Assembly (NCBI RefSeq): GCF_030345075.1
Contig: NZ_CP128361.1
Coordinates: 2,976,001 to 3,040,000 of the forward strand
Direction: 5' to 3'
DNA: 64,000 nucleotides
Source: Solwaraspora sp. WMMA2065
GTDB lineage: Bacteria; Actinomycetota; Actinomycetes; Mycobacteriales; Micromonosporaceae
Positions 1-8,593 of the stretch are shown here, in pieces; position 1 is the stretch's first letter, and every line of letters begins with the position of its first letter. Under the pieces are notes generated by a model that was not told the origin of the DNA, searched no databases, and saw only the letters and a list, made by a program, of their open reading frames with translations. Made by a program: the position numbers and the translations under genes.

Positions 1-2
1 CG

Positions 3-3000
3 TTGGACGTCGCCCACCCGGCAGCCCGCCACCGCGATCAGCTGCGGCGAAGCGGCGCACAGGTGCTGTTGCACGACACCGAGTCGACGACGCTGGCCGA
101 TGCGCTGGCCGGGCTGGTCATGGTCGACGTCGACACGGTCATCGTCAACGGGACCACTGCCGACCCGGTCACAGACGGCACGGCCGCTGCCGACCCGGAC
201 GGTACGGCGTACGTCATCTTCACCTCCGGGTCGACCGGCCGGCCCAAGGGCGTGCCGGTCAGTCACCGCTCGACTGGCGGCTATCTGCGCTGGGCGGTCG
301 ACACGTTCGGCTACCGCAGCGGTGACCGGCTGGCGCAGACCTCGTCGTTGTGCTTCGACGCCTCCGTCCGGCAACTGCTGGCGCCGCTGCTGGTCGGAGC
401 GACGGTCGTCGTACTCGCCCCGCAGGTGCTGCGCGACCCCGACGAGGTGCTGCGCCGGGTCGAACACGACCGGATCACGGTCTGGAGCTCGGTGCCGACG
501 CTGTGGGGTCAGCTGCTGGCGGCGGCGCAGCGGCGTACCGCCTCGGGCGGGCGACCGGACCTGTCGGCGCTGCGCTGGATCCACGTCGGCGGCGAAACGC
601 TGCCTCCCGGGCAGGTGCGGAGCTGGTTCGACCTGTTCGGCCCCGGGCACCGGATCACCAACCTGTACGGGCCGACCGAGGCGACCATCAACGCCGCCTG
701 GTTCCTGATCGACCGGCGGCCGGCCGACGGCCTGCGGCGGGTGCCGATCGGCCGGCCGGCCGCCGGCGCGACGCTGACCGTCGTCGACGCCGCCGGGCGG
801 CCCTGCCCGCCGGGTGAGGCCGGCGAGCTACTCATCTCCGGGCCCGGGTTGACCAGTGGCTACCTGGACGATGCGGCACAGACTGAGGCGGCGTTCGTCC
901 ACCGCGACTGCCGGCGCTGGTACCGCAGCGGCGACCGGGTCCGCGTCGGACCCACCGGGGACCTGGAGTTCCTCGGCCGGCTCGACGACCAGGTGAAGCT
1001 GCACGGCCACCGGATCGAGCCGGCAGAGGTCGAAGCGGCGCTGGGCAATCACCCGGCGGTCGCCACGGCGGTGGTGCTGCTCCGGACGCAACCGTATCCC
1101 CGGCTCGTCGCGTACGCGCAACTGCGGGCCCCGAGCGCGGACGTCGCGACGGACGCCGCCGACCTGCGCCGGCACCTCGCCGACCGGCTGCCGCCGCAGT
1201 GGGTTCCGGCCCGGATTCACCTGGTACGGGAGCTGCCGACGACCGCCACCGGCAAGGTTGACCGGCTGGCATTCACCGGGCTGCCGGGCGAGGATGCAGA
1301 CTCGGCCGACGACGCCCCGCCGCCTGCCGTTGGCAAGGCACCGCGCACCGGTACGGAGCGGCGGGTGGCGCAGGTGTGGCAGTCCGTGCTCGGGTTGCCC
1401 GCCATACACCGCGACGACGATTTCTTCGCCATCGGTGGCGACTCCATCGTGGCCCTCGACGTCTTCGCCCGGCTGCGGGAACACTTTTCGGTCTTGCCCC
1501 GCCCGACGGTCATCTACGACCACCGCACCCTGGCCGGGCTGGCTGCGGCGATCGACGAAGCCGCCGCCGGGGTGCCGGCGGACGCGGCGGCTCCGGGCCC
1601 GTCGTGCCCGGCCGCGTCCGCTGCGGACAGATCGACGGTCGCGTACGACCCACGGCCGTTTCCACTCGCCCCCGCCCAGCGTGGCTTCCTGCTCGCCGAG
1701 GCCGTCGCGCCTGGCAGCAGCTCGACCTGGCTGGCCCGGCTGCGGATGTCCGGTCGGCTGGACCGGCGCCGCTTCCAGCAGGCGGTCGACGTCACCGTGG
1801 CCCGGCATCCGATGCTGCGTACCGTGTTTCCGGCCGGGGCCCGGCCACCGGTGCAGCAGGAGTTGCCGGCGACGCTGCGGCTGCCGGTGCTGTTCGAGAC
1901 CATCGGGTCGGCCGACCAGCTCGACAGCCGGGTCGCCGGCCTGGTCGACGACCGGGTCGCGCGGGAACGTCAGCGGACGTTGGAGCCGTGGGCCTGGCCG
2001 TTGCTGCGGCTACTGGTGCTGGCCGTCGGGCCGGACGAGCATATCCTGCTGGTGCACGCCCACCATTTGATCGGCGACGGGTACAGCGCGGCGCTACTCG
2101 GGCGGGAACTGCTGACTCTGCACGACGCGCTGGCGGTCGGAGCGCCGGTCGACGTCGCGCCGCTGCGCACGACCTTCCGTGACTACGTGGCCTGGCAGCG
2201 GCAGCGGCAGCGGCAGGATGATCCGGATCCGCAGGCAGACCGCTGGTGGCGGGAACGGTTCGGGCAGCCGTACCGGCCGCCGACGCTGCGCGCCTCGACC
2301 GGTGCCGCAGGAACCGACAACACCGGGCAGTCGCACACCGCAGGATTCACCTTGGATGGTGCGGTGTCCGCCGCGCTGGGCCGGCTGGCCGCCGCCGCGG
2401 GCAGCAGCGGGTACGCGCCGGTGCTCACCGCGTACCGCCGGGGGTTGGCCCGGCTGACCGGCCAGGACGACCTGGTGATCGGTCTGACCGTGACCGGCCG
2501 GGATCACCCCCTACCGGACCTGCATCGGCTCTTCGGACCGTGCGCGGTGCTGCTGCCGCTGCGGCTGACCGGTGCCGGGCGGGCGTTCGACAACGATCTG
2601 GCCCAGGTGGCCGGCGAGGTCGCCACGGCCCGCCGGCACGGCGCCGAAGGGGAGCTGGTTCCGGCCGAGTCCGCCGGCAGCCGGCCGACGGCGATGCTGG
2701 CCGGGGCGCAGTTCATCTTCAGCTCCCTCGACTTCACCGGGATCGGACCGACCGGTGACGGCGCACCGGGTGGGTTGACGCTGCACTGGGACGACGGCGA
2801 CAGCGAACTGGAACCGCCGCCGGTCGGCACCGACGTGTTGCTGACCGCCCGACCAGTCGACGCCGGGCTGCGGGTCACCGTCCGGGCGACGGCACAGGCG
2901 CTGGACCCGGACCGCTTCGCCGACTTCGTCGCCGCGATGGCGGCCGACCTGATCGCGGCCGGAACGGACAGCGCCGGAACGGACAGCGGCCCGGACGCCG

Positions 3001-4193
3001 CCGCGGGTGCGGGGCTGCCGACGCGGCGGGCGACGGGACCAGACCCCGGGGCCGCGCTGGACGCGGCGATCGTCGGCTACCTGCCGGCACCGGCCCAGCT
3101 GGCGAGGTTGGCCAGGGTACCGGCGGCGGCGCTGCCCCGGGAGCAGATCCGCAAGCTGCTGTTTCCCGACGGTGCTCCCCGCCTGCTGGAAGAGTTGGTC
3201 ACCCCGCTCGGGCGGTCCGGTTTCGTCTGCCTACCGCTGTTCGCCGACGAACTCGACGGCGGTGTCGCCGACGTCGTGGCACGGGCGGTCGAGCACGCGG
3301 CAGGTCAGGGAGCACGCTGCGTGTCGCTCGCCGGGCTGGTGCCGTCGTTCACCGGCTACGGCTTCGACGTACTGCGGCAGGTGAATCCGGCGGTACGGGT
3401 GACGACCGGGCACGCGACGACCGCCACCTCGGTGGTGCTGACCACGCTGGCGGCCCTCGACGCCGCCGGTCGTGATCTCGCCGCCGGGCCGCTCGCCGTG
3501 GTCGGTCTGGGCTCGATCGGCCGGTCGGCGCTGGAGCTGCTGCTGGGCCAGGGTGGGCAGCATCCGCCACGGATCGTGCTGGCCGATCTGCCCGGCAGCC
3601 GGCGACGGCTGGCCGACTACCCGGACCGGTTGCGGCGCCTCGGGTACCGGGGCGACCTGGTCTGGGCCGATTCGACGCCCACTGCCGCGCCACCGGTGTA
3701 CGCGGCGACGACCATCGTCGCGGCGGTGAGCAGCGCCACGGAGATCGTCGACGTGGACCGGCTGCGCCCAGGGACCGTGCTGGTCGACGACTCGTTCCCG
3801 CATTGTGTGAACCCGGCCGCCGCACTGCGGCGGATGCGCGACGATGGCGACGTGCTGGTGGTGGGCGGCGGGCTGCTCTCCTGCGGCCCGGTGCGGCGGG
3901 TCCTGCCCGCCGGTCTGCCGGCGGCGGCAGTGGCCGGGTACGCGGCACGCACCGCGCTGCCGGACACGGTGGCCTCGTGCCAGCTGGAGTCGCTGCTGCA
4001 GGCGGACCGGCCGGAGCTGCCGCTGGTGCATGGTCTGGTCGACACAGATCTGACGGCGGCGTACTGGTCTGCGGCGCGCAGGGCCGGGACAACGGCTGCC
4101 CCACTGCATCTGGGCGGCACTACTGTCGCCGAGTTGATCGACGGGCGGCTGGCGGCGGCGCGGCACGTCCGCTCACAGAAAGGGGTAGCATGA
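3..4193 (+). CDS. Nonribosomal peptide synthetase, A-T-C-reductase (5' truncated by window)
   Basis: The frame is open at the left edge and the first residues match the end of adenylation motif A2, so the true start lies upstream. Domains in visible residues: adenylation 1-430 (A3 FTSGSTGRPKG, A5 NLYGPTEAT, A8 GRLDDQVKLHGHRIEP, A10 lysine in TATGKVDR); carrier about 445-520 with the phosphopantetheine serine S481 in GGDS; condensation about 552-985 with HHLIGDG at 687-693. Residues 1022-1396 are a Rossmann domain with GLGSIG at 1168-1173. It aligns along its length with cyanobacterial acyl-ACP reductase (AAR), including a cysteine at 1326 matching the AAR active-site cysteine. A hand-read specificity code is D-A-R-S-I-V-L-I-N-K; D235 fits an alpha-amino acid, identity unknown. 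I infer activation, one condensation and reductive release as an aldehyde. The stop overlaps the next start (ATGA). Confidence 0.93.
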   Translation: MDVAHPAARHRDQLRRSGAQVLLHDTESTTLADALAGLVMVDVDTVIVNGTTADPVTDGTAAADPDGTAYVIFTSGSTGRPKGVPVSHRSTGGYLRWAVDTFGYRSGDRLAQTSSLCFDASVRQLLAPLLVGATVVVLAPQVLRDPDEVLRRVEHDRITVWSSVPTLWGQLLAAAQRRTASGGRPDLSALRWIHVGGETLPPGQVRSWFDLFGPGHRITNLYGPTEATINAAWFLIDRRPADGLRRVPIGRPAAGATLTVVDAAGRPCPPGEAGELLISGPGLTSGYLDDAAQTEAAFVHRDCRRWYRSGDRVRVGPTGDLEFLGRLDDQVKLHGHRIEPAEVEAALGNHPAVATAVVLLRTQPYPRLVAYAQLRAPSADVATDAADLRRHLADRLPPQWVPARIHLVRELPTTATGKVDRLAFTGLPGEDADSADDAPPPAVGKAPRTGTERRVAQVWQSVLGLPAIHRDDDFFAIGGDSIVALDVFARLREHFSVLPRPTVIYDHRTLAGLAAAIDEAAAGVPADAAAPGPSCPAASAADRSTVAYDPRPFPLAPAQRGFLLAEAVAPGSSSTWLARLRMSGRLDRRRFQQAVDVTVARHPMLRTVFPAGARPPVQQELPATLRLPVLFETIGSADQLDSRVAGLVDDRVARERQRTLEPWAWPLLRLLVLAVGPDEHILLVHAHHLIGDGYSAALLGRELLTLHDALAVGAPVDVAPLRTTFRDYVAWQRQRQRQDDPDPQADRWWRERFGQPYRPPTLRASTGAAGTDNTGQSHTAGFTLDGAVSAALGRLAAAAGSSGYAPVLTAYRRGLARLTGQDDLVIGLTVTGRDHPLPDLHRLFGPCAVLLPLRLTGAGRAFDNDLAQVAGEVATARRHGAEGELVPAESAGSRPTAMLAGAQFIFSSLDFTGIGPTGDGAPGGLTLHWDDGDSELEPPPVGTDVLLTARPVDAGLRVTVRATAQALDPDRFADFVAAMAADLIAAGTDSAGTDSGPDAAAGAGLPTRRATGPDPGAALDAAIVGYLPAPAQLARLARVPAAALPREQIRKLLFPDGAPRLLEELVTPLGRSGFVCLPLFADELDGGVADVVARAVEHAAGQGARCVSLAGLVPSFTGYGFDVLRQVNPAVRVTTGHATTATSVVLTTLAALDAAGRDLAAGPLAVVGLGSIGRSALELLLGQGGQHPPRIVLADLPGSRRRLADYPDRLRRLGYRGDLVWADSTPTAAPPVYAATTIVAAVSSATEIVDVDRLRPGTVLVDDSFPHCVNPAAALRRMRDDGDVLVVGGGLLSCGPVRRVLPAGLPAAAVAGYAARTALPDTVASCQLESLLQADRPELPLVHGLVDTDLTAAYWSAARRAGTTAAPLHLGGTTVAELIDGRLAAARHVRSQKGVA

Positions 4194-4324
4194 TCACCAT
4201 CACCACCGAGACGCGAGCCGACCACCTGGCGGCCGATACGCGACGAGCCGTTCATCCGCACGACCACGGCGACTCGTCCGGGCTGCAGCTGCTGGCTGCG
4301 GACCGGCCCGGAGCCAAGTGGTGA
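4190..4324 (+). CDS. 44-aa ORF translationally coupled to the NRPS
   Basis: The ATG at 4190 overlaps the synthetase stop as ATGA and its own TGA overlaps the next GTG as GTGA, so ribosomes could pass through all three genes. The product has an acidic, His-rich middle (HPHDHGDSS) and a hydrophobic/basic tail ending in Lys-Trp. It has no signal peptide, membrane segment or family I recognise. It could be a small structural partner, an MbtH-like accessory (but it is too short and lacks MbtH motifs), a precursor or scaffold peptide, or only a coupling leader for the rhodanese gene. Expression as a protein is inferred from gene spacing only. Confidence 0.5.
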   Translation: MITITTETRADHLAADTRRAVHPHDHGDSSGLQLLAADRPGAKW

Positions 4325-4734
4325 CCCGGCCGCCCGAACGGCCCGGACCCGGCATCGACCGGCTACTCGACCAGGTACGCGAACGGTTGGACCGGGTCAA
4401 CCCGGTCGTTGCCCAGCAGGCCCAGCGCGAAGGTCGAGCGATGCTGGTCGACATCCGGCCGATCGCCCAACGCGCGGAGTTCGGGGAGATCCGCGACGCG
4501 CTCGTGATCGAACGCAACGTGCTGGAATGGCGGCTCGACCCCCGTAGCGCGGCCCGGATCGACCTCGCCGACGACCTGCGACTGTGGCCGATCATCTTCT
4601 GTCAGGAGGGGTACGCCTCCTCGTTGGCGGCCGCCTCGCTCCAGGACATCGGTTTAGCCCGGGCCACCGACCTGACCGGTGGTTTCGCCGCCTGGCAGGC
4701 CGCCGGGCTACCGGTGGTCAACCCGCACCGGTAA
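4321..4734 (+). CDS. Single-domain rhodanese-like sulfurtransferase
   Basis: A 137-aa protein with one rhodanese fold. The active-site loop reads C-Q-E-G-Y-A-S with the catalytic cysteine at residue 94, and the C-terminal GGFAAWQAAGLPV is typical of the family. The conserved aspartate is in LVDIRP. The GTG at 4321 forms GTGA with the upstream 44-aa ORF; another GTG at 4318 is possible. Single-domain rhodaneses carry sulfur as a cysteine persulfide. Coupling to an NRPS suggests sulfur delivery to the product or an intermediate, which is inference. A general sulfur-housekeeping role is less likely given the operon. Confidence 0.85.
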   Translation: MTRPPERPGPGIDRLLDQVRERLDRVNPVVAQQAQREGRAMLVDIRPIAQRAEFGEIRDALVIERNVLEWRLDPRSAARIDLADDLRLWPIIFCQEGYASSLAAASLQDIGLARATDLTGGFAAWQAAGLPVVNPHR

Positions 4735-4893
4735 GACTCCCTCCACCGCCATCGGACCACAGTGCCCTCCGCCGGTGGCGCCCAGGTACCACCGGGATGC
4801 GGGCAACGACCATTGATCGCCGGGCCGACGGCTGATCGAATGTAGTCCGGCCGGCCCGGCGAGAGCACCGCGGCCCGATCGTCAAGGAGCCTC

Positions 4894-5514
4894 ATGAGCA
4901 TGTCCCGTCGGAAGATGGGTCTACTGGGCACGGTGTCGGTCCTGGTGGCTGTCGCCGGCTGCTCGCCGTAACCGGAGGACCCGCCGGCCCCGGCCGTATG
5001 CGACCCGCAGCAGTTGGACACCCTCGTCGCCGGGACGTTGACCGTCGGCACCGACCAGCCGGCGTACCCGCCGTGGTTCGTCGACGACGCCCCGGAGAGC
5101 GGCGCCGGCTTCGAAAGCGCGGTGGCGTACGCCGTGGCCAACCAGCTGGGCTACGAACCGGACAAGGTCAGCTGGGTGCGGGTGCCGTTCAACAACGCCA
5201 TCGCACCCGGGCCGAAGGACTTCGACGTCGACATCAACCAGTTCTCCATCACCGAGCAGCGCCGGTCGGCGGTCGACTTCTCCAGCCCGTACTACGACGT
5301 CACCCAGGCGGTGATCGCGCTGGACGGGACGCCGGCCGCCGCCGCGACGACCCTGGCCGACCTGCGCGACGTCAAGCTCGGCGCCCAGGTCGGCACGACC
5401 AGCTTCCGGGCGATCACCGAGGTGGTGGCCCCGGCGGCCGAGCCGGCCGTGTTCAACAACAACGACGACGCCAAGGCAGCGCTGCGCAACGGCAGAGCGT
5501 CCGGTCGGTGCTGA
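4894..5514 (+). pseudogene. Polar amino-acid ABC transporter binding lipoprotein, broken
   Basis: From the ATG at 4894 the first 25 codons form a lipoprotein signal (SRR, hydrophobic core, AGC lipobox). Codon 26 is TAA (4969-4971), and the same frame then continues as a family-3 solute-binding protein (TVGTDQPAYPPWF, later DVDINQFSIT and AVDFSSPYYDV). It stops after NNNDDAKAALRNG, about two thirds of the usual length, where the sequence jumps to permease coding in another frame. So there is a nonsense codon in the signal/mature junction plus a deletion of the C-terminal lobe. An internal ATG at 5014 would give only a cytoplasmic fragment. It is the first member of a decayed three-gene operon. 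Confidence 0.85.
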
Positions 5515-6143
5515 TCGCCGCCGGTTCCACGGCCGTGCTCGGTGCCCTGCTGGTGACGGCGGTCGCGAACTCCCCCGGCTGGCCCCGGGTCCAGCAGTCG
5601 TTCTTCGACCCGGCCGTGGCGACGCAGGCACTACCGGCGGTGCTGCGCGGGCTCTGGCTCAACGTACGGACGCTGGTGTTCTGCGCCGTCGGGGCGCTGG
5701 CGCTGGGGTTGGCGATCGCGCTCGCCCGCACCCTGCGCCCGGCGGTGTTCTTTCCGCTGCGGGCCGCCGCGACCTCCTACACGCACGTGTTCCGGGCCGG
5801 CATCGAATCGGTGCACCCGGCGCAGCGGGCCGCCGCCCGGTCGCTGGGGCTCAGCCACGCGCAGACGATGCGGCATGTGGTGCTGCCGCAGGCGGTCCGG
5901 CGGGTCGCGCCGCCGCTGCTCAACGATTTGGTGGCGCTGCAGAAGGACGTCGGGCTGATCTCCCTGGCCGGCCCGGTCGACGCGATCCGCGCCGCCCAGA
6001 TCGAGACCGCCACCAGCTACAACTTCACCCCGTACGTGGTGGCCGGGGTGCTGTTCATCCTGATGGCGATCCCGCTGGTGGCGGTGACCGACTGGGTGAC
6101 GTTGCGGGCCGCCCGGCGGCAGACCTGGGCCGGCGCGGCATGA
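5499..6143 (+). pseudogene. Amino-acid ABC transporter permease remnant
   Basis: The frame carries the N-terminal membrane segment (VLIAAGSTAVLGALLVTAV), the loop before the first conserved helix, and the C-terminal EAA-type region (AARSLGLSHAQTMRHVVLPQA). The usual helix-rich stretch of about 50 residues between TSYTHVFR and FRAGIES is missing: the protein reads YTHVFRAGIES directly, as if two VFR/FRAG-coding segments had recombined. No start codon of its own remains, because the 5' end is fused out of frame to the binding-protein remnant. Its stop overlaps the ATPase start as ATGA. It cannot span the membrane like an intact HisM/GlnP-type permease. Confidence 0.8.
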
Positions 6144-6922
6144 CGCCGGCGGCGGACGCCGGCCGGCACGGCGGGCCACCGGTGTTGGCCTGCGCCGGGG
6201 TCCGCAAGGTCTTCGGCGACCGGGTCGTGCTGCGCGACCTGAGCCTCGACGTGGCCGAGCACGAGGTGGTCGCGGTGATCGGCGGCAGCGGCTCCGGCAA
6301 GTCGACCCTGCTGCGGACGGTCAACCTGCTGGAGACCGTCGACGACGGCACGATCCACCTGGACGGTCGGGACATCACCGACCCACGGGTCGACCCCGAC
6401 CAGGTACGTCAACGGATCGGGTTGGTGTTCCAGTCGTACAACCTCTTCCCGCATCTGACCGTGCTGGACAACGTCACACTGGCACCGCGCAGGGTGCACC
6501 GGCTCCCTCGGGCGCGGGCCGAGCGGCGGGCGATGGAGCTGCTGGACCGGGTCGGGCTGGCCGATCAGGCGAGGCAGTACCCGGACCGGCTCTCCGGCGG
6601 CCAGCAGCAGCGGGCGGCGATCGCCCGGACCCTGATCAACGCGCCCCGGCTGCTGCTGCTCGACGAGGTCACCTCGGCGCTGGACCCGGAACTCGGCGGC
6701 GAGGTGCTGGCCCTGATCCGGGAGCTGAAGAACGACGGGTAGATGACGATGCTGATCGCCACCCACGAGATGGGCCTCGCCCGGGAGGTCGCCGACCGGG
6801 TCTGCTTCCTGGCCGACGGCGCCATCTGCGAGCAGGGGCCGCCGCAGCGGGTGCTCGGCGACCCCGAGCACCCGCGTACCCAACAGTTCCTGCGCAGGGT
6901 CACCGGCACCGGGACAGGCTGA
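6140..6922 (+). pseudogene. Amino-acid ABC transporter ATPase with internal amber codon
   Basis: Walker A GGSGSGKST, Q-loop FQSYNLFPH, signature LSGGQQQRAAIARTL and Walker B LLLLDEVTSALDPE identify a GlnQ/HisP-type ATPase. After 200 residues a TAG (6740-6742) interrupts the frame exactly before M-T-M-L-I-A-T-H-E-M, which holds the switch histidine. The same frame then runs to a normal C-terminus (FLRRVTG) at 6922. The TAG looks like an extra codon or a changed tryptophan codon. Without suppression the product lacks its H-loop and should be inactive. The 3' end overlaps the convergent egtD by 23 nt. Confidence 0.85.
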
Positions 6923-7862
6923 TCGCGAACCGGCCGGCCGGGTCGGTCCACCAGTGGGTCAACTCGAAACCGGCGGCGGCCAGCTCGGCGGTCACCCCGG
7001 CCCGGCGGAACTTCGCCGACACCTCGGTCCGCAGCTCCTCGCCGGCGGTGAAGCTCACCGGCAGGTTGAGATCGGCCACGTGCACCCGCATGTCCCGCTC
7101 GGCACGCAGCCGCATCTCGATCCACTCCCGCTCGGTGTCCCACAGTGCGACGTGCCGGAACGCCGCCGGGTCGAAGTCGGCACCGAGCTGCTGGTTCAGT
7201 ACATGCAGCACGTTGCGGTTGAACTCGCCGGTCACCCCCTGGCTGTCGTCGTAGGCGGCGACCAGGGTGGCCGGGTCCTTGACCAGGTCGGTGCCGAGCA
7301 GCAGCCAGCCGCCGGTGCCGAGCGCCCCGTGCAGCTCGGCCAGGAACTCGGCCCGCTCGTCCGGCACCAGGTTGCCGATGGTGCCGCCGAGGAACGCGAC
7401 GAGCCGGTCGTCGCCGGCCGGGATCCGGCCGAGGTGACGGGTGAAGTCGCCGACGACCGCGTGGACCGGCAGCCCCGGGTAGTCCCGGTCGATGGCGGTG
7501 GCGGCGTCGCGCAGTGCCGCCTCGGAGACGTCCAGCGGCACGAACAGGTCGAGGCTGCCCTGCCGGCGCAGCGCGTCGAGCAGCAGCCGGGTCTTCTCCG
7601 ACGAACCGGAGCCGAGCTCGACCAAGGTCCGGGCCCGGGTGACGGCGGCGATATCGTCGGCGTGGGCGGCCAGCGCGGCCCGCTCGGCCCGGGTCGGGTA
7701 GTACTCCGGCAGGGTGGTGATGCGTTCGAACAGTTCGCTGCCGTACTTGTCGTAGAACCACTTCGGGGGCAGCCATTTCGGGTCGGCGGTGAGTCCGGCG
7801 TGGGCGTCGGTCCGCAGCGCGTGCCGCTGGTCGGCGTCGGTCAGCTCGATGTCGATCCGCAC
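6900..7862 (-). CDS. egtD: L-histidine N-alpha-methyltransferase, ergothioneine biosynthesis
   Basis: A 320-aa SAM-dependent enzyme that trimethylates histidine to hercynine in the cytoplasm. [10 protein letters not shown], the glycine-rich [25 protein letters not shown] and the C-terminal RFAISLSR are typical of EgtD, and the length matches. The GTG at 7862 follows GGAGGA closely and overlaps the end of egtC by 22 nt. It is last of four co-directional egt genes. The 3' end runs 23 nt into the convergent ABC-ATPase pseudogene. Confidence 0.95.
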   Translation of the reverse strand: MRIDIELTDADQRHALRTDAHAGLTADPKWLPPKWFYDKYGSELFERITTLPEYYPTRAERAALAAHADDIAAVTRARTLVELGSGSSEKTRLLLDALRRQGSLDLFVPLDVSEAALRDAATAIDRDYPGLPVHAVVGDFTRHLGRIPAGDDRLVAFLGGTIGNLVPDERAEFLAELHGALGTGGWLLLGTDLVKDPATLVAAYDDSQGVTGEFNRNVLHVLNQQLGADFDPAAFRHVALWDTEREWIEMRLRAERDMRVHVADLNLPVSFTAGEELRTEVSAKFRRAGVTAELAAAGFELTHWWTDPAGRFAISLSRCR

Positions 7863-8593
7863 AGATCCTCCACGGTGTAGGTGTGCCGGTCGGCGACGAC
7901 GAGCCGGCGGTCGGCGACCGGGTGCCAGGCCGGGTCGTCGTCGGACGGTTCGGAGGCGATGATCATCCGCTCCGGCCCGGCGAGGACGGACAGGGAATGG
8001 CCGACGGCGCTGGCCCAGGCCCGTTCGCCGTCGGTGAGCAGCAGGTTGAGCCGGGACGCCGGGGCGGCGGCCAGGACGCCGGTGACGGTGTCGGTGATCG
8101 CCGTGCCCGGGTCGACGCCGGCTCGCAGCCGGTGCCGCAGCAGCGCCCACAGCAGCGCCGAGTCGGTCGGCGCGTCGAGGGTGAGCAGGTCGGTCACCGG
8201 CAGGGTGGCGGCCAGCTCGGCGACGCTGTACGGCCACCCGGCCACCACCCCGTTGTGGCTGAACAGCCAGCGCCCGTCAGTGAACGGCGCGCAGGCCGTC
8301 TCGCCGAACGGCATCCCGGGGGTCGCCGAGCGGACCGCAGCCAGCACCGCGCCGGCGGTGGTGGCCCGACCCAGCTCGACCAGGCCGGGATCGGCCCAGA
8401 CCGGCCCGGACCGCCGGTAGCGGACCGGGCCGGACGGGGTGTACCAGCCGATGCCGAAACCGTCGACGTTGACCGTGCCGCCGCCGCGCATGTCCCGGGG
8501 TGCCCAGGACTGGCGGTACAGGCCGTACGGCGGCTCGACCAGCAGCTGCGTCAGGCTGACCGGCGGGCCCAGGTAGAGCTGGTGGCGGCACAC
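7841..8593 (-). CDS. egtC: Gamma-glutamyl-hercynylcysteine sulfoxide amidohydrolase
   Basis: A 250-aa class-II glutamine-amidotransferase-like Ntn hydrolase that removes the gamma-glutamyl group during ergothioneine synthesis. Cys2 directly after the initiator is the expected N-terminal nucleophile. FGIGWY, the RSATPG segment and [11 protein letters not shown] are family motifs. The GTG at 8593 shares one base with the egtB stop (TAGTG), which implies coupled translation. Length and order are as in mycobacterial egt operons. Confidence 0.95.
   Translation of the reverse strand: MCRHQLYLGPPVSLTQLLVEPPYGLYRQSWAPRDMRGGGTVNVDGFGIGWYTPSGPVRYRRSGPVWADPGLVELGRATTAGAVLAAVRSATPGMPFGETACAPFTDGRWLFSHNGVVAGWPYSVAELAATLPVTDLLTLDAPTDSALLWALLRHRLRAGVDPGTAITDTVTGVLAAAPASRLNLLLTDGERAWASAVGHSLSVLAGPERMIIASEPSDDDPAWHPVADRRLVVADRHTYTVEDLCGSTSS

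Noticed and set aside
4190-4324. 44-aa ORF as an MbtH-like NRPS partner
   Set aside because: It is shorter than MbtH proteins and lacks their conserved tryptophan/serine pattern.
4998-5498. Continuous frame in front of the permease remnant that could look like one 381-aa gene
   Set aside because: Its first 165 residues are the wrong frame of the binding-protein gene; only the part after about 5499 is permease-like.
6740-6742. TAG in the ABC ATPase as a recoding or suppressed stop
   Set aside because: The two upstream genes of the operon are also broken, so decay explains it better. No pyrrolysine or selenocysteine context is visible.
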